10,131 nucleotides of DNA from assembly GCA_030834835.1 (NCBI GenBank), contig JAUQXD010000749.1:1-10131 (forward strand). Reading direction: 5' to 3'. The first letter of the stretch is position 1. Every line of letters begins with the position of its first letter. Origin of the DNA: Thermoflexales bacterium. GTDB lineage: Bacteria; Chloroflexota; Anaerolineae; Fen-1058. Shown here in pieces: positions 1 to 5,891 of the stretch. Both the position numbers and the translations under genes were made by a program. Under the pieces are notes generated by a model. That model saw only the letters and a list, made by a program, of their open reading frames with translations. It did no database searches and had not been told where the DNA came from.

Positions 1-1
1 A

Positions 2-133
2 CTGATTCGGCAGCGCGCCAGGCTTAACCAGGCTTACATTCTAGATTGGCTTCGGCAATTCGCCGAAGCGCTTGAGACGCCTGAGATTGTGACGCGCTAC
101 GAGCAGTTGAGAGCAAAACACCGGGTGACCTGA
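2..133 (+). CDS. C-terminal fragment of an unidentified protein
   Basis: An open frame enters from the left edge and gives 43 residues before a TGA at 131-133. The peptide is charged and helical in character, rich in Arg, Glu, Leu and Gln, with a segment reading AYILDWLRQFAEALETPEI followed by a basic end, as expected for the C-terminal helices of a cytoplasmic protein. The codons are GC-rich like those of the next gene, and the stop lies only 9 bases before the Nif3-family start, so the two genes are probably cotranscribed. I do not recognise the family from this short tail and assign no function. That it is coding is inferred from the open frame, composition and position. Confidence 0.6.
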   Translation: MIRQRARLNQAYILDWLRQFAEALETPEIVTRYEQLRAKHRVT

Positions 134-142
134 GCGATCTAT

Positions 143-895
143 ATGAGAACAATTGAATTAATCGCCTACCTCAACGAATACCTGCACATCAGCGAGCACG
201 AAGATCGCTCCAACAACGGCCTGCAAGTCGAAGGCGCGGGCAGCGTGACCAGAGTGGCCTTCGCCGTCGATGCGTGCCAGGCCGCATTTGAGGCCGCGCG
301 CGAGGCGGGCGCGCAGCTGCTCATCACCCATCACGGCCTATTCTGGAGCGAAGTGAAGCTGCTGACCGGCCCGCACTTCAAGCGCATCAAGACGCTGCTC
401 GATGCGAACATCGGCCTGTACGGCGTGCATCTGCCGCTGGACGCGCACGCCGAGGTGGGCAACAACGTGGAACTGTGTCGCCTGATCGGCCTGATCGATA
501 TTCAACCGTGGGGCAATTACAAGGGCCAATCGGCCGGTTTTGGCGGCGCGCTGCCTCGCCCGATCACGCTCAACAATCTGGCGGCCAAGATCGACGCCGC
601 GCTGGGCGTCAATTCGCGCGTGCTGGCCTTTGGGCCGCAGGTGGTCGATCGGGTGGCGGTGAGCAGCGGCGGCGCGTCGTTCCTCATCCCGCAAGTGGTG
701 GCCGCCGGCTTCAACACTTACTTCAGTGGCGAGACGTCGCACAGCGCCTATCACGACGCGAAAGATTACGGCCTCAACGTGATCTACAGCGGCCACTATG
801 CCACCGAGACGGTCGGGCTTAAGGCCCTGGCGCGGCATCTGGAAAACAAGTTCGGCCTACAAACCGTTTTCCTGGATTTGCCGACGGGGATGTGA
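143..895 (+). CDS. Nif3/YbgI-family dinuclear metal-centre protein
   Basis: A 250-residue protein of the Nif3-like family (formerly annotated as GTP cyclohydrolase I type 2), a cytoplasmic protein that forms hexameric toroids with a two-metal centre in each subunit. The family's biochemical role is still debated. The expected ligands are visible: the ITHHG motif (His63, His64), VHLPLDAH (His96, Asp100, His102), and GHYATE near the end (His218, Glu222). Their spacing agrees closely with E. coli YbgI. The length fits the short bacterial form without the inserted PII-like domain of longer homologues. The start at 143 gives the normal family N-terminus (MRTIELIAYLNEYL), although the ribosome site upstream is weak (GAG at about 132-136). 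It follows the previous gene by 9 bases. A repeat-filled spacer, not a clear terminator, follows it. Confidence 0.93.
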   Translation: MRTIELIAYLNEYLHISEHEDRSNNGLQVEGAGSVTRVAFAVDACQAAFEAAREAGAQLLITHHGLFWSEVKLLTGPHFKRIKTLLDANIGLYGVHLPLDAHAEVGNNVELCRLIGLIDIQPWGNYKGQSAGFGGALPRPITLNNLAAKIDAALGVNSRVLAFGPQVVDRVAVSSGGASFLIPQVVAAGFNTYFSGETSHSAYHDAKDYGLNVIYSGHYATETVGLKALARHLENKFGLQTVFLDLPTGM

Positions 896-906
896 ATTAG
901 GAATCA

Positions 907-1008
907 GTACATTGGTAGAATGGGAAATTGGTCTACCAGGCCATTGAGCGACCAACTTACTAATCTACGAATCTACCAATTTACTACTTGACCGCTCTAC
1001 CTATTTAC
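907..1008. repeat. Degenerate 8-bp tandem words in two opposed arms
   Basis: The spacer after the Nif3-family gene divides into octamers. Positions 907-946 hold five units close to GTAGATTG (GTACATTG, GTAGAATG, GGAAATTG, GTCTACCA, GGCCATTG). After a 6-base gap, 953-1008 holds seven units close to the reverse complement, CAATCTAC (CAACTTAC, TAATCTAC, GAATCTAC, CAATTTAC, TACTTGAC, CGCTCTAC, CTATTTAC). A perfect 9-bp inverted repeat, 911-919 with 972-980, links the arms. The DNA or its transcript could therefore fold into an imperfect hairpin. There is no T-run after it, so it is not a standard terminator. The remaining spacer to 1092 holds an unpaired Shine-Dalgarno-like site and the true ribosome site of the next gene. 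Confidence 0.8.
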
Positions 1009-1011
1009 CCC

Positions 1012-1021
1012 AGGAGGTGAT
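1012..1021 (+). promoter_or_regulatory. Orphan extended Shine-Dalgarno-like sequence
   Basis: The ten bases AGGAGGTGAT are complementary to the usual anti-Shine-Dalgarno tail of 16S rRNA over their whole length. They lie about 70 bases upstream of the binding-protein ATG, which has its own site. No ATG follows at a normal distance. A TTG at 1029 would open only a 7-codon frame ending at TGA 1050-1052. It may be a ribosome standby or leader site, or chance. Confidence 0.4.
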
Positions 1022-1078
1022 TCGCCACTTGATTTTGATTCTCGCTGTTTGACGCTGTTTCGGAACATCATTACTCAC

Positions 1079-1086
1079 AGGAGGAG
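1079..1086 (+). promoter_or_regulatory. Ribosome binding site of the BMP lipoprotein gene
   Basis: AGGAGGAG ends 6 bases before the ATG at 1093. It is the strongest ribosome site in the window at a normal spacing, fitting a binding protein that is usually made in excess over its permease and ATPase. Confidence 0.85.
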
Positions 1087-1092
1087 TAAGAC

Positions 1093-2379
1093 ATGTCTAA
1101 GAAGTTGTGGTCTATGATCGCTGTATTGATGGTCGCGACGATGATCATCTCGGCCTGCGCCCCGGCGGCAGCACCCGCTCCGACCCAGGCGCCAGCACAG
1201 CCCGCCCCCGCTCAACCAACGACGGCACCCGTTGAGCCGACCAAGGCCCCTGAACCGGCCAAACAGTTTACGTTTGGCATGATCCTGGTTGGCCCGCAGA
1301 ACGACAAGGGCTGGAGCCAGGCGCACTTCGAAGCCGGGCAGTATCTGGAGCAAAAACTCGGCGCGAAGATGATCGTGATCGATAAGGTGAACCCGGCCGA
1401 TCGGCCCGGCACCACCGTCGATCAGGTGGCCGCCGACATGATCGCGCAAGGCGCGCAGATGGTCTACGCGACCTCGGACGATATGAAGGACGGCGCGCTG
1501 CTGGCCGCCGAGAATAATCCCAAGATCCCGATGGTCTGGGCGTCCGGCGACAGCGCGTGGAAAGATGGCAAGGCGTATGCGCCCAAGCTGACCAACCTGG
1601 CCAACATCATGGGCAAGATGGAATACGGCAAGATGATGGCCGGCTGCGCCGCCGCGTTGACGAGCGAAAAAGGCTCGATCGGCTATCTTGGCCCGCTGAT
1701 CAACGACGAGACCCGCCGCCTGACCGCCTCGGCTTACCTGGGCGCGAAGTATTGCTGGGAAACCTATCGCCAGAAGCCTGCCGCCGACCTGAAGTTTGAA
1801 GTCAAGTGGATCGGTTTCTGGTTCAACATTCCCGGCGTCACGCTTGACCCGACGCAAGTGGTGAATGAATTCATCGACACCGGCGCGGACGTGGTCATCA
1901 GCGGCATCGACACGACCGAAGCGTTGGTGGTGTCCGGACAGCGCGCCGACAAGGGCGACAAGGTCTGGGCTATCCCCTACGACTACAAGGGCGCGTGCGA
2001 TCAGGCTCCCAAGATCTGCCTGGGCGTGCCCTACTTCAACTGGGGCCCCGCGTACCTGAAGGCCACGCAAGCCGTCCTCGACGGCAAGTTCAGCGCCTTC
2101 TTTGAATGGAACAATCCCGATTGGAAGGACATCAACAACGCGGACACCAGCGCGGTCGGTTTCATGAAAGGCCCGGCGCTGGCCGCCGATGCCGCCGCCA
2201 ATCTGGACAAGTTCATCGCCGGTCTGGCCGACGGCTCGATCAACCTGTTCAAAGGCCCGCTGAACTTCCAGGACAAGAGCGTGTTCCTGAAGGACGGCGA
2301 AGTCGCCACCGATCTGCAAATCTGGTACCTGCCGCAATTGCTGGAAGGCATGATCGGCGCGAGCCAGGCCACCCAGTAG
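1093..2379 (+). CDS. BMP-family ABC transporter substrate-binding lipoprotein
   Basis: A 428-residue periplasmic-type binding protein of the BmpA/Med/PnrA family, whose characterised members bind purine or other nucleosides outside the membrane and hand them to an ABC importer. The N-terminus is a lipoprotein signal: Lys3-Lys4, a hydrophobic stretch, then the lipobox ISAC with Cys22 as the lipid-modified residue. Residues 23-57 form an Ala/Pro/Thr/Gln linker typical of Chloroflexota lipoproteins. The binding domain begins near residue 59 with FTFGMILVGPQNDKGWSQ, matching the family's opening strand and its Asn-Asp region, and continues with GADVVISGIDTT and KVWAIPYDYKG segments in the second lobe. 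It is somewhat longer than typical BmpA proteins, partly because of the linker. The matching ATPase and permease genes follow. The nucleoside substrate is inferred from the family; the exact ligand cannot be read here. Confidence 0.9.
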   Translation: MSKKLWSMIAVLMVATMIISACAPAAAPAPTQAPAQPAPAQPTTAPVEPTKAPEPAKQFTFGMILVGPQNDKGWSQAHFEAGQYLEQKLGAKMIVIDKVNPADRPGTTVDQVAADMIAQGAQMVYATSDDMKDGALLAAENNPKIPMVWASGDSAWKDGKAYAPKLTNLANIMGKMEYGKMMAGCAAALTSEKGSIGYLGPLINDETRRLTASAYLGAKYCWETYRQKPAADLKFEVKWIGFWFNIPGVTLDPTQVVNEFIDTGADVVISGIDTTEALVVSGQRADKGDKVWAIPYDYKGACDQAPKICLGVPYFNWGPAYLKATQAVLDGKFSAFFEWNNPDWKDINNADTSAVGFMKGPALAADAAANLDKFIAGLADGSINLFKGPLNFQDKSVFLKDGEVATDLQIWYLPQLLEGMIGASQATQ

Positions 2380-2384
2380 TCGGC

Positions 2385-2412
2385 GACGAGTCATCAGTAA
2401 CGAGTGAACTGG
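2385..2412 (+). repeat. Short heptamer word run after the binding-protein gene
   Basis: Just after the stop codon the spacer splits into heptamers: GACGAGT, CATCAGT, AACGAGT, GAACTGG. ACGAGT recurs exactly 14 bases apart (2386-2391 and 2400-2405). It is short and would be unremarkable alone, but it fits the pattern of the other spacers here. Confidence 0.45.
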
Positions 2413-2441
2413 ATAGCCGGTAGCGCTGCTATCGGCTATCC
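2411..2441 (+). promoter_or_regulatory. Intercistronic 14-bp stem-loop
   Basis: GGATAGCCGGTAGC (2411-2424) pairs with GCTATCGGCTATCC (2428-2441) over 14 positions with a single G-U wobble (2420 with 2432) and a 3-base GCT loop. The sequence after it, GTCTAATTAGCGG, has no run of T, so a full intrinsic terminator is unlikely. In binding-protein operons such structures usually protect the upstream message from 3' exonucleases or cause partial termination, giving more binding protein than ATPase. That role is inferred. Confidence 0.8.
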
Positions 2442-2464
2442 GTCTAATTAGCGGTGAGGGGCCT

Positions 2465-3928
2465 ATGCGACTCGAACTGCGCGACATCCACAAGCACTAC
2501 GGCAAACTCCACGCCAACGATGGCATCACCTTCACGATCGAGTCCGGCACGCTGCACGGCCTGCTGGGCGAGACCGGCGCGGGCAAGTCCACGCTGATGA
2601 AGGTGCTGTCGGGCTTCATCAAAGCCGATGGCGGCGACATCATCCTCGACGGCCAGAAGGCCAACATCAACTCGCCTGCCGACGCCATCCGCTACGGCGT
2701 GGGCATGCTGCATCAGGACCCGCTGGTCTTTCTGCCGTTCAAAGTCATCGACAATTTTGTGCTGGGCAGCCCGGAGAAAACGCGCCTGAATTACACCACG
2801 GCGCGCGCCGAATTGAAGCGCCTGTGCGATCAGTTTGGCTTCGCGCTCGATCCGGACGCCCCTGCCCGTTCGCTCACCGTGGGTGAACGGCAGCAGTTGG
2901 AAATCGCGCGGTTGTTGTGGCTGGGCGCAAAAGTGCTGATTCTGGATGAGCCGACGACGGGCATCAGCGCGCCGCAGCGCATCAAACTATTTGAGACACT
3001 GCGCACGCTGGCCGGGCAAGGCATGAGCGTGATCTTCGTCTCGCACAAATTGGAAGAGGTCGAACAACTGTGCGGGCGCATCACCGTCATGCGGCGCGGC
3101 AAAGTCGTCGGCGAGGCCGATATGCCCGTGCCGGCGGCCAGACTGGTGGAGATGATGTTTGGCCAGGTCATTACGCTGGATGAACGTCCCGATGTGCCGT
3201 TGGGCGAACCGGTACTCCAACTCGATCACATCACTCTGAAGGATAGCCTGCTCACGATCGAGGATCTGTGCCTGGACGTTCGCGAAAGCGAAGTGATCGG
3301 TCTGGCCGGGCTGGAAGGCAGCGGTCAGCGCCTGATGCTGCGCGCGTGCGTCGGCCTGCTCGATACAAACGTGGGCGATGTGTGGATCAAGAAGCAGAAG
3401 TTGACGCGCCGCACCTATCACAAATTCTTGACCGATGGCGTGCATTATTTGCCGGCTGGACGCCTGGAAGAAGGGCTGGTGCAGGGCATGACCATCACCG
3501 AGCATTTTGTCTTGAGCGGCAAAGACCGGCGGTTCTTCATCGATTGGAAGAAGGTCGAAGCCCGCACGGCCGAAGAAGTGAAACACTACTCGATCAAGGG
3601 GCGGCCCGCTTCGACGGTCGAGTCCCTGTCGGGCGGCAACCAGCAGCGGGTCTTGTTGGCGATGTTCCCCGAGAAATTGAAGTTGCTCCTCATGGAACAT
3701 CCCACGCGCGGCCTGGACATCGAATCGGCCAACTGGGTGTGGACGCAGATCCTTAAGCGGCGTGAAGACGGCACGGCCATCATTTTCGCCTCGGCCGACC
3801 TGGACGAATTGCTGCAATACAGCGATCGGATTATGGTCTTCTTTGCGGGGCGCGTGCTGAAAGTCGTCAACGCCAGAGAGACCACGGTCGATGAGCTGGG
3901 GTTCCTGATCGGCGGCAAGCAAATGTAA
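2465..3928 (+). CDS. BMP-type ABC importer ATPase with two nucleotide-binding domains
   Basis: A 487-residue cytoplasmic ATPase of the sugar/nucleoside importer type (NupO/YufO-like), with two ABC domains in one chain. Domain 1 (about 1-235) is complete: Walker A GETGAGKST at 35-43, Q-loop Gln84, signature LTVGERQQ at 137-144, Walker B VLILDEP at 157-163 with catalytic Glu162, and H-loop His194. Domain 2 (about 247-487) has a degenerate Walker A (GLEGSGQRL, 282-290), a good signature LSGGNQQ (388-394) and a Walker B region MEHPTRGLD. Its H-loop position reads FASADLDEL with no His. Such a degenerate second site is normal in this family. The start is supported by GGTGAGG at 2453-2459. It should pair with the downstream permease and receive ligand through the upstream lipoprotein. 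Confidence 0.93.
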   Translation: MRLELRDIHKHYGKLHANDGITFTIESGTLHGLLGETGAGKSTLMKVLSGFIKADGGDIILDGQKANINSPADAIRYGVGMLHQDPLVFLPFKVIDNFVLGSPEKTRLNYTTARAELKRLCDQFGFALDPDAPARSLTVGERQQLEIARLLWLGAKVLILDEPTTGISAPQRIKLFETLRTLAGQGMSVIFVSHKLEEVEQLCGRITVMRRGKVVGEADMPVPAARLVEMMFGQVITLDERPDVPLGEPVLQLDHITLKDSLLTIEDLCLDVRESEVIGLAGLEGSGQRLMLRACVGLLDTNVGDVWIKKQKLTRRTYHKFLTDGVHYLPAGRLEEGLVQGMTITEHFVLSGKDRRFFIDWKKVEARTAEEVKHYSIKGRPASTVESLSGGNQQRVLLAMFPEKLKLLLMEHPTRGLDIESANWVWTQILKRREDGTAIIFASADLDELLQYSDRIMVFFAGRVLKVVNARETTVDELGFLIGGKQM

Positions 3929-4020
3929 ATGCAAGACGCAGGATGCAAGATGCGCGGTGCGTGATCAGCCTGCATCGTGCATCTCGCATCCTGCATCGTG
4001 CATCTCGCATCTTGCATCAC
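3929..4020. repeat. Heptamer tandem array in two opposed arms
   Basis: Starting directly after the ATPase stop, 3929-3963 holds five heptamers (ATGCAAG, ACGCAGG, ATGCAAG, ATGCGCG, GTGCGTG). After an 8-base gap, 3972-4020 holds seven units of the form GCATCNN (GCATCGT, GCATCTC, GCATCCT, GCATCGT, GCATCTC, GCATCTT, GCATCAC). The first arm is the reverse complement of the second in pattern. The blocks 3942-3954 and 4006-4018 form a perfect 13-bp inverted repeat. Within the right arm, 3972-3992 and 3993-4013 are 21-base direct repeats differing at one base. The array happens to be open in the permease frame, but translation through it gives low-complexity peptide that is unlikely to be real. Confidence 0.9.
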
Positions 4021-4035
4021 GTTATGGAGTTATCC

Positions 4036-5067
4036 ATGGCTTTAACCAAACGCATCGGTCTTAGCTTACTCCCCGTCGCGCTCGCGCTATTGTTTGCCAC
4101 GCTGCTGCTGCTCGTGGTTGGCGCGTCGCCGCTGGATGCCTTCCGTCAACTCATCGAAGGCTCGTTCGGCTCCGATCAAAAAATCGCCGACACATTGATG
4201 GCCTGGGCGCCGCTGGTCCTGTGCGCGGCGGGTTTGCTGATCACGTACGCGGCCGGCCTGTGGAACATCGGCGTGGAAGGGCAGATCATCATGGGCGCCA
4301 TCGCGGCCGCCTGGGTCGCGCGCACCATCACCGCTCCCGCCGAAGTGCTGGTGCCCCTCACCATGCTGGGCGGCATCGTCGGCGGCGCGCTGTGGGGGCT
4401 GGTGGTCGGCGCGCTGCGCACCTTCGGCAAGGTCAGCGAAATCTTCGGCGGCCTGGGCCTGAACTTCGTGGCGACCGGCTTCACGATCTATTTGATCATC
4501 GGGCCGTGGGCGCGCGCCGGTATCGCTTCGACCAGCGGCACGGACACCTTCCCGCGCGAAGCGTGGATGCCCGTCATCGGCAACAGCCGGCTTGCGCCGT
4601 TCGCCATCGTACTGGCGATCGTCGCCGTGATCATCGTGTACGGCCTACTGCGCGGCACATTTTTTGGATTGCGGCTCAAAGCGGTCGGCCGCAACATGCG
4701 ATCGGCTTTCTTGCTCGATGTGCCCACCAATCGCTACATGCTCACGGCCTTCGGCTTGTGCGGTGTCTTCGCCGGGCTGGCGGGCGCGATCCAGGCCACG
4801 GGCTTCCATCACAAATTGGTGCCCGCCGTCTCGGGCGGCTACGGCTATCTGGCGATTCTGGTGGCGATGCTGTCGGGTTTCCGCGCCACGTGGATCGCGC
4901 CGATTGCGCTGTTCTTCGCCATGATCACCATCGGCAGCACGCAGCTGCAACTGCGCCTCAACCTCGATTCGTCACTGGGCGGCGTGCTGCAAGGGGTCAT
5001 GGTGTTGTTCGTGCTGTTGGCGCAGGGCTGGCAGGAACGGCAGCGGCGCAAAGCGGCGAGCGAGTGA
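4036..5067 (+). CDS. BMP-type ABC importer permease (NupP/YufP-like)
   Basis: A 343-residue integral membrane permease of the branched-chain amino acid / nucleoside importer fold (BPD_transp_2). The sequence alternates long hydrophobic segments with short loops and carries family markers: AGLWNIGVEGQ around 77-83, GKVSEIFGGLGLNF at 131-144, a cytoplasmic loop FGLRLKAVGRN (210-220) that should contact the ATPase, SGGYGYLAILVAMLSG (266-281), and SSLGGVLQGVMVLF near the end. The frame is open further upstream to an ATG at 3943, but those residues come from the heptamer array. ATG 4036, with GGAG at 4026-4029, gives a normal N-terminus of one positively charged stretch followed by a membrane helix; ATG 4024 is a less likely alternative. 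Family operons usually encode a second permease (NupQ/YufQ) next. Here an unrelated gene follows after 55 bases. Confidence 0.9.
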   Translation: MALTKRIGLSLLPVALALLFATLLLLVVGASPLDAFRQLIEGSFGSDQKIADTLMAWAPLVLCAAGLLITYAAGLWNIGVEGQIIMGAIAAAWVARTITAPAEVLVPLTMLGGIVGGALWGLVVGALRTFGKVSEIFGGLGLNFVATGFTIYLIIGPWARAGIASTSGTDTFPREAWMPVIGNSRLAPFAIVLAIVAVIIVYGLLRGTFFGLRLKAVGRNMRSAFLLDVPTNRYMLTAFGLCGVFAGLAGAIQATGFHHKLVPAVSGGYGYLAILVAMLSGFRATWIAPIALFFAMITIGSTQLQLRLNLDSSLGGVLQGVMVLFVLLAQGWQERQRRKAASE

Positions 5068-5123
5068 GCAATTAACAATGAGCAATGTGCGATTCTCAAT
5101 TCTCAATTCTCAATGATCAAGGA
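5068..5123 (+). repeat. Heptamer tandem array between permease and transpeptidase genes
   Basis: The whole spacer is eight degenerate heptamers: GCAATTA, ACAATGA, GCAATGT, GCGATTC, TCAATTC, TCAATTC, TCAATGA, TCAAGGA, with consensus (G/T)CAATTC. It starts at the first base after the permease stop and its last unit runs into the ATG of the next gene, so that gene's weak ribosome site (AAGG) is itself part of the array. Unlike the arrays at 907 and 3929, it runs in one orientation only. Confidence 0.85.
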
Positions 5124-5869
5124 TGAATGTGCCCGGTGATCAGACTCAGCAGCATAGCGACAGTGAGCGTTTTGCAGGTGCGGCCAGGGCTGGACAACAG
5201 CCAGTGATACGCCGCAGGTCAATCCGTTTCGCGTTGCTGATCGCGATCGGATTGACCGTTGTCGCATTCGTCTGGTTGTATCGTGAGTCCCAGGGACACA
5301 TTGCCGATTATTTGACCTGGCGCTGGATGGCGACCTTCAAACAACCGATTACACCGGCGGACGACTACCGGGTGATCATCACGAAATCCGATCGTACATT
5401 GAAGGTTTATCGCGCCAGTGACCTCATTGCACAGTATCCGATCGCCATAAGCAGGCATGGCGCAGGTCAGCGTCAGGTCTGGGCAGATGAATTGACTCCA
5501 GAAGGTGAGTTTCTGATCGCCAGTATGCAGTACCAATCGAACTTCGGGCCACGGCAAATGTTGCTTGATACGACGACGCAGTCCCTGGTGAACTATGTGA
5601 CGCAGTATGGTGAAACGGGTCGCGCTCGAATTGCCGCGTGGGAACAACTGCATGGTTCGTTGGACACTATTTGGGAAGTGTATGACTTCAACGAAGCGAA
5701 TCCAGTTGACCCAATCTGGAATGACATCCTTATTCACGGTGGCGGAGCAAGTCGAGACTGGACGCTTGGCTGTATCGCGCTGAACAATGATGATTTGATT
5801 GTGTTGTTTGAGACGCTGCAGCAATCGAACCGGCATGGTCTGGGTATTGCGGTAGAAATCCGACCGTGA
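5123..5869 (+). CDS. Membrane-anchored YkuD-type L,D-transpeptidase-like protein
   Basis: A 248-residue protein with a basic N-terminal region (RRRSIR, 30-35), one membrane segment at about 36-53, and a YkuD catalytic domain outside the membrane from about residue 82 (YRVIITKSDRTLKVYRASD). YkuD enzymes cross-link peptidoglycan through a Cys acyl-enzyme, or attach proteins to it. The catalytic motif is present: IHGGG with His205 and DWTLGCIAL with Cys217, followed by the conserved NNDD. The segment between His and Cys is short, and the usual Arg of GC(I/V)R is Ala219, as in the GCIA variants of the family. The start at 5123 has no good ribosome site. The gene is less GC-rich than the transporter genes. 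A cell-wall role is inferred from the family, and no wall-related partner lies next to it. Confidence 0.87.
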   Translation: MNVPGDQTQQHSDSERFAGAARAGQQPVIRRRSIRFALLIAIGLTVVAFVWLYRESQGHIADYLTWRWMATFKQPITPADDYRVIITKSDRTLKVYRASDLIAQYPIAISRHGAGQRQVWADELTPEGEFLIASMQYQSNFGPRQMLLDTTTQSLVNYVTQYGETGRARIAAWEQLHGSLDTIWEVYDFNEANPVDPIWNDILIHGGGASRDWTLGCIALNNDDLIVLFETLQQSNRHGLGIAVEIRP

Positions 5870-5891
5870 CTCAATATGAACAGGCGTTGAC

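Noticed and set aside
988..1077. Possible promoter boxes (TTGACC at 988, TTGACG at 1049)
   Set aside because: No acceptable -10 hexamer lies 16-18 bases downstream of either, and the first is part of the octamer array.
1009..1092. Purine riboswitch in the importer leader
   Set aside because: I could not find the paired stems or conserved core of a purine aptamer in the space available.
1075..2493. A 472-codon open frame on the minus strand across the binding-protein gene
   Set aside because: It mirrors the codon structure of a clear BMP lipoprotein with its own strong ribosome site. The antisense product is Arg/His/Gly-rich with no recognisable motif, as expected from GC-rich shadow frames.
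2987..3934. A 315-codon minus-strand open frame across the ATPase gene
   Set aside because: Antisense shadow of a gene with full ABC motifs. The product is low in structure signals and shows no family features.
3929..4020. CRISPR array
   Set aside because: The units are 7 bases without spacers and the arms are inverted. No cas gene is nearby.
3943..4035. Upstream permease start at 3943
   Set aside because: It would add about 31 residues read out of the heptamer array. ATG 4036 has GGAG at a proper distance and a normal permease N-terminus.
4221..5075. A 284-codon plus-strand frame shifted against the permease
   Set aside because: The product is Arg/Gly/His-rich, while the other frame gives a membrane protein with family motifs. 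It is a frame-shifted shadow.
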